Below are positions 1-12,089 of a DNA stretch of 64,000 nucleotides, piece after piece. The position numbers and the translations under genes are program-made. Below the pieces are notes generated by a model, which ran no database searches, was not told the DNA's origin, and worked only from the letters and a program-made list of their open reading frames with translations. This DNA comes from Akebia trifoliata (taxonomy: Eukaryota; Streptophyta; Magnoliopsida; Ranunculales; Lardizabalaceae): positions 15,071,602 through 15,135,601 of the forward strand of contig CM030715.1 in NCBI GenBank assembly GCA_017979445.1, read 5' to 3'. Position 1 is the first letter of the stretch; every line of letters begins with the position of its first letter.

Positions 1-236
1 TCTTTATTAGACTGAGGTAAAGTATCAGGGAATTGCTTAGTAACTAAATAATTCACAATATCCGCATAACACGGTTAACTTACCTCAATCCTAAAGAGCT
101 GCTCATCTGGGAATGATTCTTGCAAGGGTAAGGAATCAATACTTGCCTTCGAGTTCTTTATATTCATCATTAGGAATCCACCAAAATCGGGTGACGAATT
201 GTCGAATTAGGCAGATGAAAAAATGGGGTGTCTACA
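1..236 (-). repeat. T1: 5' end of a minus-strand Tat-like LTR, cut by the window edge
   Basis: Read on the minus strand, this begins with TGTAGACACCCC at 236 and matches the start of the solo LTR ending at 26610 (same order: TGTAGACACCCCATTTTT, a CCGCCTGA-like stretch, then GGATTCCTAATGATGA). It is inserted in the 5' LTR of chromovirus C1. The sequence after it, CTATCGCACAGAG from 237, continues in the uninterrupted 3' LTR copy at 19904. The expected target duplication is CTATC, but the left copy lies outside the window. Confidence 0.75.
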
Positions 237-2130
<1,894 letters not shown>

Positions 2131-2639
2131 TGTAGACACCCCAATTTGCATGAACCCGTTAGAAAAATCCGAATCTCCTCGAATTGATTCCGAGTAAGAC
2201 TTAAACCTCTCAATGGACTCATATTGTCACTTGGCATCATTATTCATGCATGCATACTTATTGCATCTCATATCATTGCATGCCCATACCTTGTCCCTAA
2301 TCCACTTTAAACCTATGTCCATCACCCATATCCTAACCCAAGTCCATATCCCAAACCCAAACCCAAGTCCATCCTAAGCCCAAACCCAAGTCCATATCCT
2401 AACCCAAACCCAAGCCCACTCCAAATCCATTCTCTCACCCCTTCATATGATGACACATGTTGATACCTCATAAGCCCCCAATACCCAATGCATCATCTAA
2501 TTGGAGGGTCAACTTCCCTTTTGTGAAAATTCAAGAATGCCTTTCTACAAAGGTTTAGTCAAACTAAAAAGGTTATTTGGTCATTGGTAATAATCTATAA
2601 AGGTGAGGGAACTTCCCATTATGCCCTCAAAAGGTGGGA

Positions 2640-2950
2640 ATCTTCAAGTACATACATGGAGTTCTCCCATTGGTCCATTTCAAAATTATACTTCCACCAT
2701 TGCTTTATTTGTTATTTACAAATGAATTAAGATCTACTTTTCACCAACCACTTCACCTTTACACATGTCATTCTCCTATTTACCCTCCCAAAAGTACTTT
2801 TGTTCTTCCATTGGTCCATTTTAAAAGTATACTTCCATCCTTGCTTTATTTGTTATTTACAAATGAACCAAGATCTACTTTTCACCTACCACTCCACCTT
2901 TACACATGCCACTTCCTTATTCACCCTCCCAAAAGTACTTTTGTTTTCTC
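2640..2950 (+). repeat. Two-copy tandem repeat of about 160 bp inside the T2 LTR
   Basis: The segment from TTCTCCCATTGGTCCATTT (about 2662) through the Thr/His-rich reading AAAGTACTTTTGTTCT repeats from about 2808. Both copies carry TTGCTTTATTTGTTATTTAC and CACCTTTACACATG. The same two-copy organisation is visible in the T7 LTR at about 56310-56600, so the duplication predates both elements. Confidence 0.8.
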
Positions 2951-3124
2951 ACCTCTATTTACCAAAAAATCAAGGATCAAAGAATGTTTTTAGGATTTTT
3001 TCACAAATGTCATCTTTACCCTCATACAAATGAAAAATCCAAAAAGAAATAACCTAAACTTCATATCCATTTTCTTTATTTTTAGGGTTGGACCACTTTA
3101 TCCCCAAAAGTTCTCCAAAAACTC

Positions 3125-3132
3125 TATAAATA
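3125..3132 (+). promoter_or_regulatory. TATA box of the T2 5' LTR
   Basis: TATAAATA in the context CTCTATAAATACTCTC. The same context recurs in the T2 3' LTR (14517), T7 (56778) and T6 (48213). Conservation between LTR families at the same relative place makes it the likely Pol II core promoter, with the transcript starting about 30 bp downstream. Confidence 0.7.
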
Positions 3133-4119
3133 CTCTCATTTTCTATGAACAACTCATGCTCTAAAGCCCCCATCTCTCAACCTAAAACTTTACCAAAATC
3201 TCTACTCATCTATCATCTCCTAACCTTCAACTCTCTCACCCTTCAACTCCACCCTTCAACTCTCAAGTTCATCTCTCAAGCTCAAGTTCATTCAAGACTT
3301 CCAAAAGGGACAAGGTGGGACAATAGTTATTTATTTATCTTTTAACTTGCATATTCTTCTTCTATCCCTCTCTTTTTATTTTTAGAAGCCTCTAGGATGT
3401 AATGGAGAACCCTCCTTCATCCCGAGTAGATTGAACCTCAACCTTGGGCATGGAATGCTTGAGGCGATTTGGTCGAAAGGATGGAGATTGAAGCCCTTTT
3501 TAACCCATTCTCATATCATACATCATAATGTACACTATGCACACACATCACACATGTTTGGCTATGATGAAGAATTGTGTAGCTCTCTTGATGGGGCTAA
3601 AACACTAAGTTTCTAGCTAAGCATGCATGTATTAAGGTTGTGGATCTAAAGGGAACTCCATTCATAGAACTTCTCTAGAATCCTAAACCAACATTCTAAT
3701 TCATGTAAAAATGTGATGACTTTATGGGATATCCTCTCCTATAGGATATTCCTCATGTCTACACAAACATTAAATCCTCTTTCAAAGGGGTACATACACA
3801 CTATGTGCACCCACCCACTTCATGCATTCCACTTGTCATGTTAATCTTTTAAGAAATGGCCAAATCTAAAGGTAACCACCATAGGTGGAGAGAATGGGGT
3901 GCTTAACACCTTCCCCATTCTCTAACCGAATCTCCTTACTTAGATCTTAGGTAGACCATACCTTTTTCATGATTGAGAGTCACTACAATGTCATGAAAAA
4001 TTTATTTTCAAAAGAATCGATTCGGGTGCCCATTCACACCCATTTCCAAAAAAGAATGGTGGCGATTTCAAACCACGTAGCATTGAGGTTCAAGGATGAA
4101 CATTCTTATGTCTACAACT

Positions 4120-4138
4120 TGGCGACTCCACTGGGGAG
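4120..4138 (+). other. T2 primer binding site
   Basis: TGGCGACTCCACTGGGGAG starts three bases after the LTR end. It has the shape of a plant LTR-element primer site (TGG pairing with the tRNA CCA end). T6 (48936) has the identical core and T7 (57696) differs by one base near its start. I could not assign the tRNA from memory; a tRNA ending in ...CCCCAGTGGAGTCGCCA would be required. Confidence 0.8.
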
Positions 4139-5095
4139 TTTGCGGGTTCAAACCATGATCATTTGGCCATTTTACAACAATTTTTTTTATGTGTTTACTA
4201 ACATTGTTGTTGTTTGTATTTTGTTTGGTACTTTGCTTTTTTTTTTAGGGAATGGTTGTAATATTTTCTTTAACTCTTTTGTGGGTTGAATACTTGTAAA
4301 GGGGGTTGATACTTGTTTTTAAAATGCACTTGTACACTTACGCTTGCATAGCCCATTACACAAACCTCCTCTACCTATAAAAGTTTAAACCCGGATGCTT
4401 AGTAGTTTCACGACTTGAGATCGCTTATTTCGGGTACGGGGACAAACACATCCAACCCAATCACCAACCTAAAACATGTGTACTTCGGTATCCATTGAGG
4501 TTTGAAGAATGGGTAACCGTGAAGCCACCTATAGCCGCATGTATTAAATACAATTAGAGGCTTAGGACACAATTTTGAAAAAATAATTTATCAACCCTCT
4601 CATTATTGTAATTTTTTTGATCCAAGGAGATGACTTTGTAAATTTGATTTTAGCCCACGAAGGCAAGTTGTATAGATTTTAGGCTTGTTTTTGTTTTATT
4701 TCTTTACATGTCCCCCTAGGTAAAGGGGGAAACCTTTGTTTATGCTTTACATCATAAAAAAAAAAAAGAGAAATTTTTACCTTCGTTGTGGCTCAGGCCA
4801 TAAAACAGAGGCTATGTGCTTCAAAGTCTGTAAAAAAAAAAAAAAAAATTTTTTTTTTGCTCATTTCGTCCCTTACATAAGTCCTGACAACTTTTCTCTT
4901 GGACTTTATTTTTCTTTTGAATTTTGAGGCATTAAAATAGTTGAATAAGTCATTTCTATCGTTAAACTTAGGGCCCACTACCCATCATTTTGTATTTGAC
5001 CCAAACGAGGCTCGCCTCCGTTCTACCTATCGATACTGATCTCGACCCAACACGGCACACTATCAACCCTGTCATCATCCATCATCGAGGATCAA
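4139..5095 (+). other. T2 untranslated leader, unique part
   Basis: No coding signal. It contains segments conserved with the T6 leader (about 49190-49560) and T7 leader (about 57950-58330): the block around CCCGGATGCTTAGTAG, the ATCACCAACC block, the AGCCACCTAT block and a GGTAAAGGGGAAA block. Homopolymer A and T runs lie at 4757-4768 and 4831-4858. Confidence 0.6.
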
Positions 5096-7090
5096 CTCAA
5101 ATGGGTCTGCAACCCATACCCATTTCCAATTGGGTCCACGACCCATATCCGCTTCAAATGGGTTCACGACCCATATCCACTTTCAATTAGGTTCACGATC
5201 CATATCCACTTCCAAATGGGTCCACCACCCATACCCACTTTCAACTGGTCTATGACCTATATTCACTTTCAAATGGGTCCACGATCCATATCAGCTTCAA
5301 GACCTATTCCTAAATGAGTCCACAACCCATATCTACTTCCAATTGGGTCCATGACCCATATCCATATCCAAATGGGTCCACGACCCATATCCACTTCGAA
5401 TTGGGCCCACGACCCATATCCATATCCAATGGGTCCACGACCCGTATCCACTTCCAATTGGGTCCATGACCCATATCCATATCCAAATGGGTCCACGACC
5501 CATATCCACTTCCAATTGGGCCCACGACCCATATCCATATCCAATGGGTCCACGACCCGTATCCACTTTCAACTGGGCCTATGACCCATATTCACTTTCA
5601 AATGGGTCCACGATCCATATCAGCTTCAAGACCCATTCCCGAATGGGTCCACAACCCATATCCACTTCCAATTGGGTCCATGACCCATATCCATATCCAA
5701 ATGGGTCCACGACCCATATCCACTTCCAATTGGGCCCACGACCCATATCCATATCCAATGGGTCCACGACCCGTATCCACTTTCAACTGGGCCTATGACC
5801 CATATTCACTTTCAAATGGGTCCACGATCCATATCAGCTTCAAGACCCATTCCCAAATGGGTCCACAACCCATATCCACTTTCAATTGGGTCCATGACCC
5901 ATATCCATATCCAAATGGGTCCACGACCCATATCCACTTCCAATTTGGCCCACGACCCATATTCATATTCAATAGGTCCACGACCCGTATCCACTTCCAA
6001 TTGGGTTCATGACTCATATCCATATCCAAATGGGTCCACGACCCATATCCACTTCCAATTGGGCCCACGACCCGTAACCATATCCAACGGGTCCACGACC
6101 CGTATCCACTTCCAATTGGGTCCATGACCCATATCCATATCCAAATGGGTCCACGACCCATATCCACTTCCAATTGGGCCCACGACCCATATCCATATCC
6201 AATGGGTCCACGACCCGTATCCACTTTCAACTGGGCCTATGACCCATATTCACTTTCAAATGGGTCCACGATCCATATCAGCTTCAAGACCCATTCCCAA
6301 ATGGGTCCACAACCCATATCTACTTCCAATTGGGTCCATGACCCATATCCATATCCAAATGGGTCCACGACCCATATCCATTTCCAATTTGGCTCACGAC
6401 CTATATCCATATCCAACGGGTCAACAACTCGTACCACTTCCAATTGGGTCCATGACCCATATCCATATCCAAATGGGTCCACGACCCATATCCACTTCCA
6501 ATTGGGCCCACGACCCATATCCATATCCAACGGGTCCACAACTCGTACCACTTCCAATTGGGTCCATGACTCATATCCATATCCAAATGGGTCCACGACC
6601 CATATCCACTTCCAATTGGGCCCACGACCCATATCCATATCCAACGGGTCCACGACCCGTATCCACTTCCAATTGGGTCTATGACCCATATCCATATCCA
6701 AATGGGTCCACGACCCGTATCCACTTCCAATTGGGCCCACGAACCATATCCATATCCAATAGGTCCACGACCCATATCCACTTCCAATTGGGTCCACGAC
6801 CTATACCCATATCCACTTCCAATTGGGTCCACGACCCATACCAGCCTCAAAAATAGGTCCATGACCCATATCTACTTCCAATTGGGTCTACAACTCATAT
6901 CCTTGCTCAAGGGTCCACCACCTATACCCATCTCAAAAATGGGTCCATGACCCATATTTACTTCTAATTGGGTCTACAACTCATATCCTTGCTCAAGGGT
7001 CCACGATCCATGGCAACTTTAAGATCCACCTAAGTTTGGTCCATATCCACGACCCACATCTTTTTCGAGTCGGAACCACAACCCGTACCC
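5096..7090 (+). repeat. Leader minisatellite 1 of T2: hairpin units of about 28-29 bp
   Basis: Roughly 65-70 degenerate units of the form (A)TGGGTCCACGACCCAT followed by ATCCACTTCCA or ATCCATATCCA. Each unit is an inverted repeat: a 6-7 bp stem around CAC or CAT. Paired changes keep the stem in some units, for example ATGGGTC/GACCCAT and ACGGGTC/GACCCGT (about 6085-6102). A higher-order marker unit (CGATCCATATCAGC) recurs at 5282, 5611, 5825 and 6269. Homologous arrays sit at the same place in T6 (50186) and T7 (58581). The many open frames on both strands here follow from the repeat period and are not genes. Confidence 0.92.
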
Positions 7091-7130
7091 AAGACAAACT
7101 AGAGTTATCAGTTAATCTACAAAATATTTT

Positions 7131-7692
7131 TATCCATGCTGACAAACCTCCGGCTCCGTGCCGATGAACCTCTAAGCTCCATGCTGACAAACATTCTGCT
7201 TCGTGCCGATGAACCTTCAGCTCCGTGCTGACGAATCTTCGGCTCCTTGCCGACAAACCTCCAGCTCCGTGCTGACAAACCTCTGGCTCCGCGCTGACAA
7301 ACCTCCGGCTTCGTGCCGATAAACCTCCAACTCTGTGTTGACAAACCTTTAGCTCCGTACCGATAAACCTCTAGCTCCATACTGACAAACCTCCAGCTTC
7401 GTGCTGACAAACCTTTTGCTCCGTGTCGACAAACCTCTGGCTCCGTGTCGATGACCCTAAAGTCCCGTGCTGATAAACTTTTGGCTCTTTGTCGATAACC
7501 TTCCAGCTCCGTGCTGATAAACCTTTGGCTCTATGCCGATAACCTTTCAGTTCCGTGCCGACAAACCTCTGGCTCCGTGCCGACGACCCTCCAGCTCTAT
7601 GTTGATAAACCTTCAGCTCCGTGCTGACAAACCCCAGCTCCGTACTGATCAATATCTGGCTCCGTGCTGACGAACCACAGCTCCGTCCTGAC
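7131..7692 (+). repeat. Leader minisatellite 2 of T2: 24-bp hairpin units
   Basis: About 23 units of GACAAACCTCCGGCTCCGTGC plus a short tail. The core is a 4-bp stem around TCCGT: CGGC-TCCGT-GCCG in some units, CAGC-TCCGT-GCTG in others. Homologous arrays stand before gag in T6 (52098) and T7 (59124). The 24-bp period is a multiple of three, so long frames open on the minus strand; they are not credible genes. Confidence 0.92.
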
Positions 7693-7825
7693 AAAAAAAA
7701 ATCCAACCTCAACCAAATTCAGGGTTTTCTTAATACAATTGATCCAATTGATCCAATCTAACCTAATAAATCATCATGCATCTTCATTATGTAAATGATA
7801 TATTAACGCCTAACCTCTTATCCAC

Positions 7826-7827
7826 AG
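7826..7827 (+). promoter_or_regulatory. Candidate 3' splice site before T2 gag
   Basis: A pyrimidine-rich stretch (CTAACCTCTTATCCACAG) ends in AG, with a possible branch point CTAAC. The reading frame Val-Ala-Lys-Arg...Lys-Lys-Tyr just downstream is conserved with T6 (AG at 52800-52801) and T7, while the upstream DNA diverges. This is an inference, not proof of splicing. Confidence 0.4.
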
Positions 7828-9960
7828 GTGGCCAAACGACTCAGAAAGAAGTACTTACCACCTCACAGTCCTTCATATTTTTTACGCTCGCAACCAATCA
7901 TGAGCACTTTAGAGCAACCTCAGCAGACAGCGACAGAAGTAGTAACAGAACTTGTCTCAAAGTTGGACTTGGTAGTAAAGGAACTAGAAAAACATGATAA
8001 AATTCTAGATCTACTAATGACAAATCCAAGCATCATTCAAGCTGTACAACATCAGGCTTCTGACTCAAATCAGGCCATGCCAGAGCAACCACAACAACAA
8101 CCTCCGCAAGCACAGAATATCTCACCACCCACCGTTCCTGCCAACCAAGGACCTCCAATTCACATTCACTGCAATCCACCACGACATGAGGTCGTTCAAG
8201 AGGAAGAATGTGAATTCAGGGCAGCTGAGGTAAGGAGTACCATAGAGGAAAGACTTGCAAGCAAGCTCGAGGCAGTCGAGGAAGAGATCAGAAGGATGAA
8301 AGGCAAAGACTCCACAAATGGAATGAGGTTCAGAGATCTGTGCCTGTACCCTAATGCATCATTGTCGTCGAAGTTCAAGTATCCCGACTTCGAAAAATAC
8401 AATGGCATTGGGTGTCATCTGTCCCACTTGAAAGTCTACTGCGGATCTATGTGCCAGTTTGGGGACGATGACAGGTTATTGGTTTAGCTATTTCAGATGA
8501 GTCTAACGGGGGCGGCCCTTTCGTGGTTCTCTCAATTAGATCATTCTCGAATCAAGAACTGGCAAGATCTGGCTATGCTATTCTCGAAAGAATATAGGTT
8601 CAATACAGATATGGGGTTAGACTGGAATGACATGGCCAAAATGACTCAAAAGCTAAAAGAAAGTGTGAAAGAGTATGCCCAAAGATGGTGGGAATCGACT
8701 TCTAAAGTGAAGCCACCAATGACTGAACAAGAGATGAGCACCATATTCATATCAACTTTGGGCCATTCATTCTATACGCATCTAGTGGGTCATACAACTG
8801 CAAGCTTCTCGTCATTGGTCCAAGTGGCAGATCGAATTGAGGACGGTATTCGGTCAGGTTTGATCTACGACTTGTCCAGTTTAGGGACGCTAACAGGGGG
8901 GTCTACTCAACGAAAACCAGTGGTCTTGAACAAGAAGAAAGAAGAAGCACAAGTTAACAATGTACAACCTGTTCGACCTTTCTTCATCTCAACACCAAAC
9001 CAGAGGCTGCCAGCGCCTCAGGTCCCCTTCAAGGTGAACCCACCTCAAGTTGCACCAGCTCCACCGACATTCCAGTTCGGACAAAATCCAGTGTTTGATC
9101 AAAATCCACAATTTGCCCAGAATCATCAAACCGAACAGCGCAGACCCAACAGGATCCCTCGAGTCTTCACCTGCTTGCCTATGACTCTGTCAGAACTACT
9201 CCCAACATTACTCAGGGGAGAATATCTCACTAAAAGACAGCCAAACCCAGAGGCGGTAAAGGGACCAGGGTATAATCCTAATCAATTATATGAGTTCCAT
9301 ATGGGTGCATCGGGGCATACCACCGACCAATGTTGGCAACTCAAGCACCAAGTACAGAATCTAATCGACAGGAAAATGATCATCTTGGATGGTCCGGCAA
9401 CCTAAGCACCTCAGCAGAATATTAATCAGAACCCGCTGCCGACGCATAACGGGGGAGGCAGTGGGACGACAGTCAACGCCATAGAGAGGGATGAACCGAG
9501 TTTCAACCCTTTAGTTTTGATAGCACCTATTGGCTCTAAGGTTAGAGTCAATTTGAGAAAAGAACCAACGTCATCAAGCATCAATGCACTACCACAAGAT
9601 ACAACTAACTAACCACCATCCCAATTTCCCGTCAAACTGGCCAATCTCACCATTCACTCCAACTCCCAAACTTCAAATCCTTCGCGACCACCTCTCATTA
9701 TACCCTACACATTACCAACTTCAAGCTCTACCTCTTGACCACCTCTCATTATACCTTGCACCATACCGACTTCAAGCCCTACTTCTCGACCACCTCTCAT
9801 CATACCTTACATTGCACCGACCCCTCAAACTTCAAGCTTTTCCTCACGACCACCTCTCATCTTATCTTACACCAACCCACAAACCCCAAACACCACTATA
9901 TCAACCGTCAAACCCAACCCGCCACCTCTTATCCTCCATGTAAAGCCAGATCCTCAACCC
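7828..9960 (+). pseudogene. gag: T2 gag (capsid/nucleocapsid), broken by stops
   Basis: Gag forms the virus-like particle that packages the element RNA. The most likely start is the ATG at 7900 (MSTLEQPQQ), conserved with T7 (60166) and T6 (52871, MSSSEP). The same frame is also open and conserved upstream to the putative splice site at 7827. Landmarks: a Gln/Pro-rich stretch, a helical Glu-rich segment ending RRMKGKD, then the capsid core FKYPDFEKYNG, GAALSWF, NWQDL, STLGHSFYTHLVGHT. A zinc-finger-like motif lies at 9289-9333, where the first Cys is replaced by Tyr. In-frame stops occur at 8485 (TAG), 9403 (TAA), 9610 (TAA) and 9736 (TGA); T7 shows sense codons at these places, so each looks like a C-to-T change. 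The frame runs on into the protease. Confidence 0.9.
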
Positions 9961-10971
9961 ATGACCATCATATCCCCTAAACCCTTCCCATACCGTTCCA
10001 GCCAAACCGTCCCATGGAGTTATGAGACGATGATTGTGACATCTGCAGGGGTTGAGAAACCGAAAGGGGCCATGGTAATAGACATTGGTCATATGACCAG
10101 ATCAGGAAGATGTTACAAAGTATCAGAAAATGAGCAGAAGAAACAGAACGAGGAAGAAGAAAGAAGGAAAGAGAAGGGAAAAGGAAAATTTGTAGAGGAT
10201 GAACAAGTACCACCAAAGGAACCAGAGAAGAAGAAGAACCGAGTAACCGACAAGGAGGCAGCTGACCTCCTCAAACTCATTCAAAAAAGTGAGTATAACG
10301 TAGTAGAGCAGTTGAACAGAATACCAGTTCAAATCAATATCTTTGACCTGCTTTTAAACTCAGAGCATCATCGGGAAGCATTACTCAAAGTCCTTAGTAG
10401 TGCACATGTACCTGAGACCACCTTACCAGAAGAGTTGGAAAAGACAGTAGGCCAGATCATGACCCCCAATCCGACCACCTTCACCGAGGATGAATTTATC
10501 AACCAAGGGTGTGGACACATTGAACCATTGCACATTATGGTAATGTGCAAAGGTATGATGGTAGCAAGGGTACTGATCGACAATGGTTCAGCTCTTAATG
10601 TAGAGATGACCGGGGATAAAGAGGGGTTTCACGCCTTTCAGTTCACATTTATCAATTATATCAAAATGGGAAAAGAGAAGACGAGGGCAAATTTGTCAAA
10701 AACAAACCTGATGATCGGACGAGTGATGAAGAAGGCAGGATATCGTCTGAAACAAGGGTTAGGGCTTAAAGGAAAAGGCAGGGCCACTTTGATCAGCATG
10801 CCAAAACACACTCCCTACTTTGGTCTCGGATTCAAGCCTACGAGGAAAGACATCTCTGATATGAATGATAAAAAGAGGGAGCTTCGACTTGCACGAAGAC
10901 AGAATCGAGAACCTAATATATGGAACTTGGGAAAAGTACACACATCAACATTAACTTCCCACGATCCTTGA
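9961..10971 (+). pseudogene. T2 aspartic protease region with internal deletion
   Basis: Same frame as gag. It opens with FPYRSSQTVPWSYET, conserved in T6 and T7, then a Lys/Glu-rich stretch, then the catalytic motif VLIDNGSALNV (the retropepsin D-x-G place reads D-N-G). Immediately after LNV the sequence jumps to EMTGDKEGFHAFQF. T7 has about 113 residues between these points (62848-63205), including the LLLGRPWIH-type flap/C-terminal half of the protease, so the enzyme is inactivated by an in-frame deletion. Further on is a conserved G-patch-like segment rich in Gly/Lys (MKKAGYRLKQGLGLKGKG) and PYFGLGFKP. A 1-bp loss near 10934 shifts the frame and ends it. Confidence 0.85.
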
Positions 10972-12089
10972 AGAGGCCAGAAGACTTATCAGAACTACCG
11001 CCGACAAGTCACACCGGAGAACCAAGTGTTGTAAGTATCGAGCCCATTCAGTCACAAGAAGACTCATTCGTTGAGTCCCCACATTCCTTTACAGATGGCA
11101 TGGACATCTTGTTCAGAGGGAATTCCGAATGGGGTCAAAGGGAAGAAGAAAGAGAGCCCGCCAAGGCGGAAGTCGCAATGTGCGAAGAAGAAAAATCACT
11201 GTTCCCCTTTCAAATCGATTGGGGATCTGTCGTAATTTCACCCACCCTACAAATGCCTACACCCGGATTTGACGACAGTCACCTGGAAGTGATGGTCATA
11301 TCTGAACCGTTAAGGGAGCCACTCTCCCAATCTATCTACCCTGTAGAAGAAAGACAAGTCTTTAGGAATTGGGAAGAGTACCCAATCACTTACGAGGCCA
11401 CCATGGGGTCCAGAATCCCTATGACCTCAAAAAAAATGCCATTAGCAAAATCTCATCTGCCTGAGGACCATAATGAGCCCTCGTCCTCGGAGCAAGACTG
11501 TTTTGGGGGCTCACCTTCGTCGCTAATGAATTTGTATGATTTGTCTTTATCTTGTTTCAAGAATACTAATAGTCCACAAAATCCAAAAAAATCAAAAAGT
11601 TTTCAAAATCTAAAAAAATAAAAAATCTTTCAAAATTTAAAAAAATTAAAAAGTTTTCAAAATCCAAAAAAATCAAAAACTCTACAAAATTCAAAAATAT
11701 CGAATATCTTCAAAAACTCAAAAAAATTAAAAATTTTCAAAATACCTAAGGTTTTCAAAGAATTTCCTCAGTTGAATGAATCTTGTGACAGGACAGAGTA
11801 TGAAAGAGATGAATACGACTTTGACCTCGAGCTTGACTTTGATCTCATGGGGATTGAAGAAGAGTTAGAGGAAGAGGTTTAATATCCTCTAAAAGAAATC
11901 AAAGAACTCATAGAACGTCACGAGAAAGGTGTTCAGCCAAATATAGAGGATACAAACTCAGTGAACCTAGGCACCAAAGATGACTCACGGATCGTTAAAA
12001 TCGGAGCCCTATTAACAATTGGGTAGAAAGAGGAGATGACAAAGTTCTTACAACAATACTAAGATGTCTTCGCATGGTCCTACCAAGAC
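10920..12089 (+). pseudogene. T2 PR-RT linker with Lys-rich repeats and acidic tract
   Basis: This continues the polyprotein in the frame used by RT. It contains conserved blocks (PHSFTDGMDILF, FPFQIDWGSVVISP). At about 11570-11760 the coding DNA is a degenerate repeat of TTTTCAAAATCCAAAAAAATC, giving a Lys/Phe/Ser-rich stretch, followed by the acidic segment DEYDFDLELDFDLMG and a run of Glu. T3 has the same basic-then-acidic order at about 33120-33350 and T7 the start of the linker near 63640. Stops at about 11619, 11880, 12024 (TAG) and 12060 (TAA). The function is unknown; it lies where the polyprotein is probably cleaved between PR and RT. Confidence 0.7.

Larger units (their letters stand above)
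2131..4116 (+). repeat. T2 5' LTR (1,986 bp)
   Basis: Bounded by the 8-bp inverted ends TGTAGACA and TGTCTACA and followed by the primer site. Its second half is repeated at 14490-15520. A TATA box is at 3125. The closest relative in the window is the T7 LTR (55701-57692), of nearly equal length and about 80-85% identical by eye. A 61-codon ORF at 3431-3616 recurs in the 3' LTR simply because LTRs are duplicated. Confidence 0.93.

Noticed and set aside
3431..3616. 61-codon ORF in the T2 5' LTR, nearly identical at 14826-15011
   Set aside because: Present twice only because LTRs are duplicated; the T7 LTR does not keep it open. No known domain.
5250..6950. Many overlapping ORFs of 60-205 codons on both strands (Gly/Trp/Ile-rich or Pro/His-rich)
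   Set aside because: They lie inside the hairpin minisatellite. Units free of stops with periods near a multiple of three open several frames at once; no domain, and the frames differ between T2 and T7.
5096..7090. Idea that the 28-bp array is a CRISPR array or a centromeric satellite
   Set aside because: Spacers are not unique, the arrays sit at a fixed place between primer site and gag in three retroelements, and the context is a plant genome; they are element-borne minisatellites.
7117..7712. Minus-strand ORFs with 8-residue repeats (RFVSTELE-like); also at 59265-59921 and 52185-52532
   Set aside because: A direct consequence of the 24-bp repeat (eight codons). Antisense to the leader, with no start context and no conservation of frame between arrays.
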